In this document: positions 12,332 through 24,095 of the stretch, one piece after another | Layout: every line of letters starts with the position of its first letter | How positions within the stretch are numbered: the stretch's first letter is position 1 | DNA from: Paraglomus occultum | Taxonomy: Eukaryota; Glomeromycota; Glomeromycetes; Paraglomerales; Paraglomeraceae | Length of the DNA stretch: 38,107 nucleotides | Assembly (NCBI GenBank): GCA_910592205.1 | Contig: CAJVPJ010000168.1 | Coordinates: forward strand, 1-38,107 | Reading direction: 5' to 3' | Made by a program: the position numbers and the translations under genes | Notes under the pieces: model-generated | Databases searched by the model: none | Told to the model about the DNA's origin: nothing | The model's input: the letters and a program-made list of their open reading frames with translations, nothing else

Positions 12332-12815
12332 ATGGGAAAGCCAGAGTCCCAAGTGCATGAATGTAAACAGCATTGGGTCAAGCAAATGCGGTTGAAATTT
12401 TGTGTACGGCCTGATGACGAGATAACCAAGGAACTAATAAACGCTGACGGCACATTAAATCAAAAGTGAGTAGTTAGCGAGACGAGAGGCGTGGACATTA
12501 TCTATTCGCATTTAATCACTTTGCAATAGATATTTTCATCCACCAGAGGGCTGGCAACCTGGTAAGCCAAAATGTCCTTGGACCGATAATGAACGAGCGC
12601 TACTCGTACAAGGTATCGAAAAATATGGAATAGGTCACTTTCGTGAGATTCAAAAAGAATTCTTGCCGGATTGGGTACGTACCTTATTTTCAGGTCTTCT
12701 CTTGCGCTTATTCTGTAATTGAATAGCTTTGCTAAGTTTTCTTGAATCGTAGACGGTACGAGACTTGCGTATAAAGTCAATGCGTTTAATGGGTAGACGA
12801 TCGTTGATACGATAG
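12332..12815 (+). CDS. Small Myb/SANT-like protein
   Basis: Three exons, 12332-12465, 12530-12674 and 12753-12815, join in frame with good GT..AG ends (introns of 64 and 78 nt) to give 113 aa. All exons are too short to stand out as ORFs. The product has an N-terminal helical segment (MGKPESQVHECKQHWVKQMR), then YFHPPEGWQPGKPKCPWTD, then a Myb/SANT-type repeat. The repeat runs from about residue 62: PWTDNERALLVQGIEKYG, GHFREIQKEFLPDW, LRIKSMRLMG. The spaced Trp/Phe core and third helix fit a single-repeat Myb-like fold, suggesting DNA or chromatin binding. The C-terminus is uncertain. The third exon hits a stop soon after the third helix, while a good 3' splice site at about 12898-12899 suggests the ancestral gene continued. 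It may be truncated. Confidence 0.6.
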
Positions 12816-14930
12816 ACTAGTTGCGTATGAGTATGTCTCGCAGTATTGAATATGATGTGCGTTTTCTTATAAACTAGCGTCATTATACTTGCTTTCAGAA
12901 GGAAACCGCAACGCAATAAATTGACATAGTGATCGCGTTAGGGAAAGAAAACGCATTGTAAAAATCATAATCGAATAACATTAAATAGTGTGTTGTAAGT
13001 TTTTTCAACTGCACTATTCTTTCTAAATTTTTGACTGTTTCCATGGATCTCTTAAAATTCTTTATGATTCTGTTTCAACTGTTTATCAACAATATAAACT
13101 ACTTTGCAGAAGAACGTTTTCATAAGAATGGTTACATAATTTCTGTCCCCAGTCGAAATATTAAGCCAGTACCCGCGTCATATACCATTTCAATTAGCAA
13201 TACTATTATTCAATATCAGCAAGGCTTAATATTGAAGTACATAAGTTTTTATGATGTTTGCCGAAATTATAGTATTATAAGAATTAATGTCACATTTCAA
13301 TGGCATGTGTTCCTATGCAATGGTTAGAGCAAATTTGGTAACAACTTTATGCTGCAGGTCAGTTTTAGTTTATAAGTATAAGGAAGAAAGCATTAGCATT
13401 TGAGTTAAAATCGAATTTGTCAACTTCTAAAGTTTTATTAACAAAGATCTTTGCCATGTATTAGTATATTAATATAGAGATTTTAAATCCTATGAACTCA
13501 TTCCCCTGATAAGCTATATTGTCTGACATGAACCCATCTCTTTTCTTCTTATTCCAGCCTTTCAAACATCTTTTGTTAAGAGCAAATAATAATAAGGCTG
13601 TTAGACAATCAACTACTATTACTATTACAATTACATATACACTCATTTCTCAGTGTTAGAAATGTCATATGCCAACTTTATTGCTTAACTAGTAATACCA
13701 GTTACAATAACTTTAACATGTTACAAATGGTTGTTACTCTTGTCAGAAATACAGAGATGCAATAAAACTAAACACTAGTACTAATACTCTTCTCTCACAT
13801 TCTTTTTTGTCTCTACAAATTTCAATTCTGGTGGGTAATCATATTGGCCAATTTGCTAGTCTTAGTATTAGATATTTTGCTTCAGCTCCATTTTTCTGAT
13901 TTATGATATGCAACTGATCTTTTACTTTGTGAATTTTATAATAAAGGGAATAATTCTGATCAATAGTCCAAAAATAAATTTGCTTGTGAGAGCCAACATT
14001 TTAAATGATACTGTTGGATGGATTTTTGTAAAATCAGTTGTGAATATGAAACTTTTTTGTAAATTGCTCAATTTCTGTTGTTTTTTATAGTGAGCCTTTT
14101 TGAGTTAAATGCATAAATTTATGTGCATCAATTAGCATTGTGCATTGGTCTGCATAACTGCTTCTATGATGGCAGTTCAGTGAACTGGAAAGAGGGTTAA
14201 TGATGCATCAGCACCTTTTTCTCAAATACTCAACCATTGGAAATCTTGATAGCAAACCAACAGAAGTGGAAAAGGGATAACTATAACATGGCAGCTGCAG
14301 ACATTGCAATGGAACATACAAAGAACAAAGCTGCAGGAAAAGGTCTAGGCTATTACTATGATGTCATTGCCGTGGTGCCCGCAGTTTAATCATTGTGGAA
14401 AATCCACTAAAATTCCTCAGAACTGTTTTTTAATTTGCAGGAAAACTTTCAGGACTACTTTGGCCACCTATTATAATTAATATTTGCTTCCAGGCTGCCT
14501 TTCTAGTATCTCTAGTACTAGGGATAGTAATTCTAACTTTAGTGACCCTGTGGCATCTCTCAAAATCTTGCATCCATAATTACTATTACTATCACCAAAT
14601 GATTTGTGCAACAAGGTCCCAGAAATATGAGATCAAAAAGAGAAGACTGCAAGACTCTCCCACTTTCCTTTATTTTGGGGATGACATTCAAGTTTTGGAC
14701 CTGTCAATATTAAGGAAAATGAGCATTGGTAAGCACCATTCACTATTGTAAGTCTAATAAAAAGACTGACATATTAATACTAATACCAGCATAGTAGATC
14801 GCGAGGAACTTTTATTCACAGCAAGGTACTCGCTAAAGCCAGTTTAAGCTGTAATACTAGCATAGTACCATCCCACCATTTGAAGCCCGTGGAATGTAAA
14901 AGACCATCGTCTTGTTACACAAAGTACTTG

Positions 14931-15278
14931 TAAAGTACCATTGCTATGGTACAGCGGTCTTTATTATTATATCACCATATATTCCTAAAACCATCTAATT
15001 ATCGCCTTCAAGATCTACAAAAATATCATTCTCCCTATCGGTTTGATCAATGCTAATCTCTCGTTATCGAATATCAACTCATCCTCCGATCATCCTCCTT
15101 ACCACAACATTTGAATGCGCCTCTATTAAATTCGCTATTTCATCCCAATAAAATATCGATTTACATACTCTTATCATAATAATAGCCCCTTAGTATAATA
15201 CCGTTATCCACCATCCGGTGTATATATATAGTAATAGTACCCCACAACGGAATTTTGTAAAATACCACTGGTACTTTA
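14931..15278. repeat. Possible small TIR-bounded element
   Basis: The 10-bp sequence taaagtacca at 14931 recurs as its exact reverse complement at 15269-15278. Inside the left end is a palindrome (gtaccat, 4-nt loop, atggtac, 14935-14952). No target-site duplication is visible, so this is only suggestive of a MITE. Confidence 0.25.
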
Positions 15279-15339
15279 GCCCGAGAAATACGGTAATACA
15301 GATATAAATGCAACTAAAATTTGTCAATAAATTCATGGG

Positions 15340-15684
15340 TCACAGCTGTGAGAAATGCTTTTCTCCTCCTCCTCTTTTCAGCATTACTATTATTATTGAT
15401 CCGATTATTCCACTACCACTATGCATGCTTTCATTGATTTCAAAAGCATTATCAATAGTAATAAGTTCGTTATCTAGTAATGGCGTGTTCATAGGCAGTT
15501 GGGATCGAAGATTCTCCGTAAGACCTACAGTATTATCTAAATTAAGAAATTCTTCGGTTGGCTCACACCAGACTGGATTTGGGATCAATTGATAACCAAC
15601 GCGTTTGGTTTCAAGACTGTTGATCAATTCTGAATTTGTGAGCAAAGAACAAGTTGAGTAAAACCTTTTTGACTTAGACGACAA
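15340..15684 (-). other. Uncharacterised open frame, possible exon or relic
   Basis: The frame stays open for about 115 codons (including VGYQLIPNPVWCEPTEEF) but has no ATG near its start, and I found no linked exons. No family is recognised. It could be an exon of a decayed gene or chance. Confidence 0.2.
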
Positions 15685-18600
15685 AGTTCGGCTTTCTATT
15701 TTCTCAACCTTTTACTTTGTCAGTGTGATCGATTTGCTTTGCAGTTGGTCTACCCGTTTTTTCGGAGTGCGCTGGCGTCCAATAAAGTGTTATCTGAAAA
15801 TGGGAAATTTTTTGGTATTACTCTTTTCTTATAAAGTCACGCACAGAATTCCTAATATTGAGAGACGTATAATAAACATCTTTATAAAGATAAAATTTCA
15901 TAGTAAGAATCCGTGCCAGCAAAAAGCTTTCTTTTTTTAGAGCCATTTGTACCACTTTGTTACTTGTATAACCACTTCTTCTCGCAACAACAACAATGTA
16001 GCAATGGCACATTCTGCAAGCTTTAGTTGTAGTTAAATAAAAGTCCGAGCCCGTTAATCAACACAAAGCTGTCAACACAAATCAAATTTCAGGTTTAATA
16101 GGCAACATTTTATAAAAAAGAGAAACATCTGCATTCACTTAAGACTTTTTTTATGTAACTTATAAATATCTGGTAACAACAATTAGAATCTTCGTGTCTC
16201 TCGAAGAATTTGCTGATATCCGCCTAGTGAATTTCCGATACCAATTACGCTGAATACTATCGGTAAGTTCTCCGATAAGTGTTTCATCTGCCTTAACGCT
16301 ACCGTAAATTTATATTGGTATTATTTGTGAATTCATGACTTGCATCTTCAGTGTCACTTTAATCGATTTATTATCAGCAGCGCTGTATATTACGGTTACA
16401 TTGATAACCCTTATCCAACAATTTTGATTTTCTGAAACAAGTTTATCTGAGGACGAATTATCTGTATTTAGTTTCATCTTTAAACAATGCAATCATGTAA
16501 TGTTGGACAACCAAATGAGAAGATGGTTATATTGATAAGCATTGTGGTCTAAGATTAGGAATGACACGATAATGATGATTGTTGACACGAATTCTTGCAT
16601 TGTAATAATAATATTATTGACAAAGTAAATTATAATCTCAAAAATGTCCGTTGCTGAATTACATGTCTTAGCCGAAACTAACTGTTCTATTGTAACGCAC
16701 TTGAATAAAATTATCGATTTTATCAAGAACGGCATTTCCAAGTAAAACAACATGCTAATTTTCAAGACACTGATATACAGTGTTAGTATCTTAGCGTAAT
16801 AAAATTGGAATCAAGTAAGCGTGAGATAAATAATAATGTTTGAAAAAGGTTTCTTAGCATTTTCCAGGTACAAATATTGAACAAAAAAAATATACATTTA
16901 CTGGATTAGTTGACTAAAAACTGACTAATTATTTATCTTGATGACCATGACGGAAATCACAAATAATTCTAATACAAACAACCTTGTAAATCGTAAATGC
17001 GTGTGTATTGTGTATTAGACTCGATTCGACAAAGGATGAGAAAGAACCGGTAGGAGTGCACCGTTATAGCACCGTCGCTTATTACGAGTATTCCCTATGA
17101 ATGCAACATTAAATATGTACATTCCAGCAACTCTTTGTCATTGACAGTAGGTTGTGAGTCGCTGACTTTCAAAATGTTACGTGACGCCATCATCGAATGA
17201 TACATTTTTCCCAGAGAACCAACCAATAATATTGATAGTTTATTAAAAGTCGGTTTCACCAGAGCATTATGCTCAAAATAAAGAAGATACCATTCAAGAG
17301 GTTGGGCAGTAAATGCCATGCATAGCAATATATTAATTTGTCTGAGCAGGCTCGCAAAGAATTCCTCGAACACGGAAAAGAAGAGTTTTGTTTGAGATTT
17401 TGTTTAACATGGAAATATGCTTTCGATGAGTTTACTCCGAAACACACGTTTGCCTTTATTGAATTTGACGTCTATAATTACTACCAAACCAATTGTTTAT
17501 CGCATGAGTATTCGAAACATTTTTTTTCTCTTTCAATTTAAGCATTCATCCTCGTCCTTATTGTTTATTATAGGTTGTAGTTCCTGGTCTAATTTCCTCA
17601 ACTGATTATAGTTTTCTGGAAACAATTAATTCCTGTACCCTTATTCCTTTTGATTTTGGTTGGACGAATAAAAGACTGTAACGTCTGGTCGATTATCTGA
17701 TATGAAAGAACTTTCGGGTAGAAAAAAAGGGTTGCTTTCCTGATAGTGGTTGGTGTTTTGAGCGACATTAGTATTGATTTAGAGTTACGAGAAGCAACTA
17801 TTCAAGTAGCTGAATTTAAACTTATCTTTATAACGCATTCAGTCACATCTATAAACGCCTAGACAAGTATATAACTGGCTGTACGTTGGACATAATAGAT
17901 TTGCACTCATTATTTGTAACACTTGCGATTTAAGATTCTAGAGCTTAAACATGGGCATAAACGCACGTGGATATTTTACTGCTTGGACCCGTGAACCCGA
18001 ATATTCCGCGTGTTAATAATTGGTTATGTCGGCAAAATCCCTTCGAACCGTTTGCTAACGACAAAGTATGTGATGCAGGTTACGCAGATAATTTTGTAAC
18101 ATGCCACCAATCAATTATATTCAATGCTAGTAAATTAATTTAGCACCCGATACGTTTACTATTTGTTACGTGTAACAATATCGGCTGACAGCAAATCGAC
18201 AACCTTTTATTTTCAGACCACATTTAGATGCAAGTGTCCATAGATGGTCAGCCAACCGATCACAATAGCGTATATATATTCTTTGCTATGATACGTTTCT
18301 ACGACTTTATCATGCCAGCTGATTTAAACTGAATGAGCTTTAGTGCATAGATAATCCATTTACTGAAACCATTAAAAGAAAGTAACAGTTACAATGTTAA
18401 TTATTATGAACTTGTACACATAATTGTGTTATTACCATGAATGATCGTTAAACTGTTCAGAACTGGAATTCATTACAAAATAAGTTTAATCGTATCACAA
18501 GATTGTTATCGGCTATTCTCTTGGTACGTGTCACTTCATTAACACATTATAAATATTAATTTGTCGATTTGGATGCTCGGTTTTCTGTTCATTTTGGAAA

Positions 18601-19303
18601 TTACATCGCACCAAATAAATCGAGCCTAGCCAAAGATGGAAAGCCAAGCGAGATTATAGGTTATACCGTAGATCAATAGCTAGACTATTCTGTGACACTG
18701 ATATGTTGCCCCTAATTTAAAATTAATTAATTGGCAAATGCAAATGTAGCACTATTACTATAATATATGTCAACGGGAATGATATATACACGCCAAGTTA
18801 GGGATTGAATACACTTTTTTTGATAGGCATCTGTTGGATGACAGGAGCGTCCACTAACAGCAACGTGAAAGCACAAACACCGACCACTCAAAGTGGAAAA
18901 TAGGTTCTTAACGTGTTTGTCACTTTTACTTTACCACAGTCCTTTTAACCCCGCTCTTCCATTTTTTTCCTCTTCCTTCCTTTTCCTTCTTTTCCCTACC
19001 TATTCCTATCCTTTCCCTAACTTTGGCAAGCCAGAGATCTCTCCCTCCTTCTCCCCTACAATATCTTCGTCTTTCATATATATTCTTATTATATATTACA
19101 CTTGCTTTGTTCATCCGCTTCTCCGCATAGACCAGAGTCGTAGGTACTTGTCTGTTGATTGTAAAAGTTACGCACATCTGTTGAACTGTTAACACGTTTA
19201 ATAACAAACTTGTTTTCACTTATTTCTGGATTGTTCGCCTCTCCCCTACATTACAACATTTACAGACACAACCTTCAACTCTATTTCTCCTTATTCGTCT
19301 TTC

Positions 19304-19317
19304 CTCTCTCTCTCTCT
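19304..19317 (+). repeat. CT dinucleotide tract in promoter
   Basis: A pure CT run within a strongly pyrimidine-rich region (about 18940-19325) just upstream of the SH3-protein ATG. CT-rich tracts before the start are common in highly expressed fungal genes; a role here is inference. Confidence 0.5.
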
Positions 19318-19387
19318 TTTCCCGCTTTACGTATCATACATTAATAGACATATAATAGACACATTCCCATCCCATACACGTCAAATA

Positions 19388-19681
19388 ATGCGCGCCACAT
19401 CCCTCCTTGCACTCATATTCCTTTCCACGTCTTTCGTCTCTCATCAATCTATCGCTGCTCCAGCAAGTTCGCCAGTCTCTTTCGGTCGAGAGTTCTTCCG
19501 CCCAAGAGATTTTGCACAATATGGCATACAGATCGATGGTCACCATACAGCCAAGGCTATCCGGCGAAGAGGTTCTTTATCCAAGCGTTTCCTTCAGGTA
19601 AGAACGCCCCAACATATCGAAGGAAAGCGAGACGTTAACAATCCAAAGAAGCCCAAGGATAAAGCTGTCGTTCCGAATCCC

Positions 19682-19726
<45 letters not shown>

Positions 19727-20513
19727 CCCAACAACAACAATAATAATCCCAACAACAACAACAATAATCCCAACAATAAACCCGCCCAACCTCCCAACGG
19801 TAATAATAAGCCAGGTAAGAACCGGTCATTTGAGAGCGTAATATTAGCTTGAAACGAGAGACTCCAAACCGAATTCGATCTCGTTTAATTAAAACTTTTT
19901 ACTAACATCATTTCGTTCGATTCGAAAACCAGATAATCCCACAACCACCACTGCTAAAGGCAACGATACACCTACAAAAGCTCCGACAGCATCCACTTCA
20001 GCGGCCAGTACGGGCGCTGCCACAAATGGCACAAATCCGAGCTCAATCTATTCTGATCAACCCGTTCCAACTGGCACCCTGTCTACAGGTGCCATTGCTG
20101 GTCTCAGTGTTGTAGCAGGTATATTCGTAGTAGGCGCTATTATCTTTGCATGTGTTCGCAAGAAGAAACGTGATGAGAGAACGTCAGCTATTGTTGCCAA
20201 ATCGGCAGTGGCATTTGAGCAACAGACCCATGACTACGAGAAGCTAGAAGAACCAGAATCACTTGGTACATTTACTGTCGTCAGCACGTATACACCGAAC
20301 ATGGATGATGAACTAGAAATACAGCCCGGAGACAAGGTTACAGTTCTAGTGACTTATGATGATGGTTGGGTGCAGGGTGTTAATGAGACACGCGATGGAG
20401 CAAAAGGCGTCTTCCCGCGTCATTGTATAGATATGGATGGCAAAAAGACAAGCACGGCCTACGAAAAGAGAAGTAGTTCGATGAACGGATTTACGTCTGT
20501 AAATCTCAATTAG
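19388..20513 (+). CDS. FUS1-like single-pass membrane protein with C-terminal SH3 domain
   Basis: Exons 19388-19814 and 19933-20513 (118-nt intron) give 335 aa. Order of parts: signal peptide (1-24, MRATSLLALIFLSTSFVSHQ then SIAA); a basic segment with RRR and KR sites; an Asn-rich tract (about 97-138) interrupted by regular Pro; a Thr/Ser/Ala-rich stalk likely to be O-glycosylated; a transmembrane helix (about 195-217, GAIAGLSVVAGIFVVGAIIF); the stop-transfer motif RKKKR; and an SH3 domain (about 254-310) with DDELEIQPGD, DDGW (W288) and GVFP. This is the layout of yeast Fus1: secreted glycosylated N-terminus outside, SH3 in the cytosol. It probably links the cell surface to polarity or cell-fusion signalling. 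A donor-like GTAAGA at 19598 is read through. Confidence 0.85.
19681..19780 (+). repeat. AAC/CAA trinucleotide tract coding poly-Asn
   Basis: Near-pure AAC repeats, with AAT and CCC interruptions, code for about 15 Asn and then three Pro-spaced Asn blocks in the SH3 protein. Such a tract is prone to slippage, so length variation between strains is likely. The Pro-Asn6 spacing suggests a second level of duplication. Confidence 0.9.
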
Positions 20514-21958
20514 ATAGTCTACATCATAATGTTTACTGGCTGTTCACAGTTGTTGTTTTTTTGTCATGTTGTCGTTGACTTTCGACAACACTTAATCAAA
20601 CTTTTGCGTCACGCATTCGGTTAATACTTTTACCTTTGTTTAATAGGAATGTAATGGGAGGGTGTTATTTAACTACCAAACGTCTTTCTGTAATTTTTAT
20701 CGTATGTGCAGTGAAAAAATAAGCACAAGATGCGATGCTCTTTTAGCATCTGGCCACGATATTTACTGTACTTAATTTCATAGTCCTTTTATTTCTCACA
20801 ACAAAAAAAGTAAAAAAGTACATTTCGAACTTAGAGTAAGAACGTTCCCATGCGTGATGATATTTGTACATAACAATTTAATGGTAGTTGTAGTGATAGT
20901 AATAACCCTTATTTCTTTCTTTTTTTGGTAGTATCGTCTCGTCACGTGAAATAATAAATATTAGAGTCGATCTCTCGTAGCACCATATCGTAATGAAAGT
21001 CCATATTGGGTTCCCAATTGAGTAACTATTTTAGGTTTCAAAAGATGACTGCGAATTCTTCTACGAAATAGGTCACATTCTTAGTATTAAGTGATATGAT
21101 ACTATTATTGTTTCATCTTGGAGCAATCTCATACTGTTCGGGTAAATTCTACTCGTATGCTACGTTTCGTGAAGCTGTAATTTCCGCTGTTTCGAAATAA
21201 AGTATTGATTGATTGTTGACGTTCACATTTTTTAAGTCTAAATATAATACATAAAAATCGTTGTTATTTTTTTATCATGGCATGCGGAAAGAGCACAGCA
21301 GGAAAAAAGCATATTAATATGGTAAGTTGCTCATTAAAACACGATCAACCCTAATTTTCGGCGTGTATGTTAATGGTGGACGCAAAATTAATACTAACAC
21401 ATCCATAATTGTGAGTCATAGTATATAAAAGGATCTGTCATCAGTTAATTTGAATGACACTTGAATTTCTTTGTGGTATTTTATAAGCCAATAGCAGCAA
21501 TTGTTGACTTTTCTATCGTTGTGAAATATGCAAAATCGCATTTTCACTAAATGTCGGAAGGTAACGAGAGTGACAATTTTTGTTCGTTAACACCATGTTG
21601 TCAATAACCTGACCAATAAATGTGCGTGATAATTTATTTATTAATTACCATCTTGTAATTGCCTCCTCCAATGTCTTACAAAATTCATCGCTATACCTAA
21701 TTAAATGAATAATCAAGTCGTTAGCATGACGACTTTCCCACAACAATACACAATAAAAAAAGGTTCATTGTTTCAGAGAGACAAGGCCCTGAAATGTTTC
21801 ATCACATCAAGGTTTCACGCGAAAGAGCAAAGTCCCTAACCGTTCTTTACAGAACGACAAAAACTTCTCCCTTTGCACCCCGATTCACGAACAAGGATGA
21901 TAACAATGTCTTCATCATCACCATATCTACAGACAGAACCCATTCACCCACACTAACC
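20514..21958. other. Convergent intergenic region
   Basis: Spacer between the SH3 gene (+) and the gene ending at 21959 (-). AT-rich, no motif-bearing ORF seen. Confidence 0.6.
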
Positions 21959-22746
21959 TCAAACGAATCTCAATGGTAAAACTGGCCAGTATACAACGTC
22001 ATTGCCATCCTTGTTACCATCGGAAACGGCTGTCTGAAATTTGAAATTAACCAAAGACTCGAGAAGTCTGATCTCTTCATGGTTATTACCGTAAAGACGA
22101 GTATAATCCGATTGGGAAAATGGACAAGCAGGTGTGTGTGATGGTGGTATTTCGGTGACGTATGCCGATGAGGAAGAGTCAGATAACGTAGGAGAGCCAG
22201 GTGGCTGTCCCTTGGAACTTGACTTTACTGTCAATCATAAATAAAAAGTTGATCAAAACCCTGAGGGAAGAAAAAAGAAAAGAACAGCACAGAAAACAAT
22301 TTTCAACAAAATCGTACCAGATCCACGAAACCGATTCACTTACACTCTTCTCTTCTCATTTCTGAAAAGCGAAACATGGCAATGGCTTCTTCACTCAACA
22401 CGAATTCCACTCCTTCCCCATCAATTTCTTCCTCTTGCCAATTTTCCTCTTCTTCCTCCTCCTCCACTTGCGCGTCATGTTCAGCTCTCTCACCTTGCCG
22501 TTTCGTCCATTCGCTCCATTCCGTCGATTCACTATTATCGATTATATTCCATAAACCATTCGGCGAAGGGTTCAAAGCCTGACGGAAAAAGTCTCTGTTA
22601 GGTAGGAAATGTGTGCGGTGAAAATCGCGGAATCGAAGGACATTTCGAGGCTGATCTCCGGGCGTAAAGCCTGGTGGAGGTACGGGTGATGGAAAATAAG
22701 GAAAACGCGAATAAAAAGACTGCGAGAAGAGAGGAGGGAAGGACAT
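21959..22746 (-). CDS. Uncharacterised 223-aa acidic protein
   Basis: Exons 22746-22344 and 22227-21959 join through a 116-nt intron (donor GTAAGT, acceptor TTGACAG) to give 223 aa. The N-terminus is aromatic and Pro-rich (SQSFYSRFPYFPSPVPPPGF). The middle has HFLPNRDFFRQALNPSPNG and EWSEWTKRQGERAE, followed by a Glu-rich stretch (VEEEEEEENWQEEEIDGEG) and a helix, LSEEAIAMFRFSEMRREE. A Ser/Pro-rich linker leads to a compact C-terminus ending YWPVLPLRFV. I do not recognise the family. No signal peptide or TM helix is clear. The precise splice and long frame make it a convincing gene. It is divergent from the RraA-like gene across about 550 bp. Confidence 0.75.
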
Positions 22747-23294
22747 GGAAATCAAACAGAGTACATTGACTTGGACCAATTCAATTATTCTTGCATGTCA
22801 CGTGGAATGTAAAACAAAAAATTTTTTTGTATCCCACATATTCGGGATCTATCGCTATACATTATTACTGTTCTTTGTCAATTAATCGCCAGACTCAAAA
22901 TATTCCTTGGCTATCTAAGTACTTTTCTCCAACCCACAAAACTTTCTTTTTATGTTCAGAGGCTTTGATCTTTGTGATTCACCAAAAAGAAATATTAGCC
23001 AGTCAATAAACTTTCGATTCGTCGTTTATGTACCGTCATTGCACGCACCCAACTGTTTTCTCAGAAAACACCTACACGTCAGCAATTCGCTGCGTGATGT
23101 GGAGCGTTTGATGGTTTGTCCTTACAGACTTGGTAGTTGTAATCATTGTCTGCTGGTGATGTACCGTTTCATTTTGCGGGAGAATGAATGTTAATTGAGC
23201 CCACAGATCCGTTATTTCCATTTTTAGTAACACAACATTCTTTCCCCTGATATTAATCACGCTTGTTCAGTTGAGCGGTTTTTTCCCTCTTGAA
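22747..23294. promoter_or_regulatory. Bidirectional promoter region
   Basis: The 548-bp spacer between two divergent ATGs must hold both promoters. A CCAAT motif is near 22773. No other regulatory site is clear enough to name. Confidence 0.5.
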
Positions 23295-24095
23295 ATGTCT
23301 ATACGCAATTTGTTTCCAATGCTCTCCAAATATACAGCTTGTGACATTTCTGATGCTCTTTTAAAACTATCTCATCCACACGGTGGCTTCCTCCCCGATC
23401 TCACGATGTTTTCACCATCTTCCCATACTTCATCCCGTATACTTGGGCCAGCATATACAGTAAAACTTGTACCGAGTTCAGATGTGTCACCAAAGCTAGG
23501 TGAGCATTTTACCGATACTATTCCGGAAGGAAGTGTCGTTTTTGTTTCTGCGCCTGCAGGAGGAATTAATGCCGTATGGGGAGGGCTTTTGAATACGAGA
23601 GCCAAGTTGAGAGGAGCGAAAGGAGTAGTCGTTGATGGGAGAGTGAGAGATCTGGATGAATTGAGGAGCGAAGACGTAATGGTGAGTTTATCGAGGAAAA
23701 GTTTGTGGTATGAGTAAATTATCTGGTGTGGCTTGTCTTGTTGGCTTTACGATCAGGTGAATCATTTTCGTCTGCCTTTGACCGTTCTGCGATTTGTTAA
23801 TATATATAAAAAGGTGTTTGCTCGCGGTTCTTCTACATTGTCAGCCAAGCCATTCGCACGTCCGTCCGAGATAAACGTTCCGGTTACGTTGAATGGGAAT
23901 TATGATCCACCTATTGTTATCAAGCCGGGAGATGTCATTGTTGGGGATGTCAACGGTGTTGTGTGTGTTCCCGCTGAATTAGTGGACCAGGTTGTTGAGT
24001 TATGTGAGAAGCTTGCTCCGGTGGACGAGAAAGTAAAGGCGGCATTACTTGAAGGGATGAGTATTACGGAAGCGTTCAAAAAATTTAGAGGATGA
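23295..24095 (+). CDS. RraA-family aldolase/decarboxylase-like protein
   Basis: Exons 23295-23681 and 23814-24095 (132-nt intron) give 222 aa, the usual size for eukaryotic RraA-like proteins. The core GGINAVWGGLLNTRAKLRGA, then VVVDGRVRD (D114, R118, D119) and VFARGSSTL, matches the RraA/HMG-aldolase fold. C-terminal KPGDVIVGDVNGVVCVPAEL is also typical. In bacteria RraA regulates RNase E. Fungal relatives such as yeast YER010C act as metal-dependent 4-hydroxy-4-methyl-2-oxoglutarate aldolase/oxaloacetate decarboxylase, cleaving to pyruvate. The metal/substrate motif DGxxRD is kept, so an active enzyme is likely. The start is the first ATG in the frame (MSIRNLFPML). Confidence 0.9.

Larger units (their letters stand above)
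12816..19387. other. Long gene-poor region
   Basis: About 6.5 kb, mostly AT-rich, with no complete gene I can defend. It contains a less AT-rich island around 14160-14760 that looks like old mobile-element or gene debris, a weak TIR-bounded segment (14931-15278), an open minus-strand frame at 15340-15684 and a possible orphan exon at 17347-17480. The last 500 bases are pyrimidine-rich on the plus strand and probably form the promoter and leader of the next gene. Confidence 0.5.

Noticed and set aside
12502-12916. Two minus-strand open frames over the Myb-like gene
   Set aside because: They are shadows; the plus-strand exons encode a recognisable Myb-like repeat with proper splice sites.
19598-19605. 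Strong donor-like GTAAGAAC inside the first exon of the SH3 gene
   Set aside because: The frame reads straight through into the Asn tract, and no acceptor downstream would keep a sensible protein. It might be used in a minor isoform.
19577-19829. Open frames on the minus strand rich in Val, Leu or Cys
   Set aside because: They are reverse readings of the AAC repeat in the SH3 protein gene and exist only because the repeat has no stops in any frame.
22376-22582. Ser-rich plus-strand frame
   Set aside because: Antisense of the Glu-rich stretch of the 223-aa minus-strand gene; GAG/GAA runs read as Ser/Phe on the other strand.
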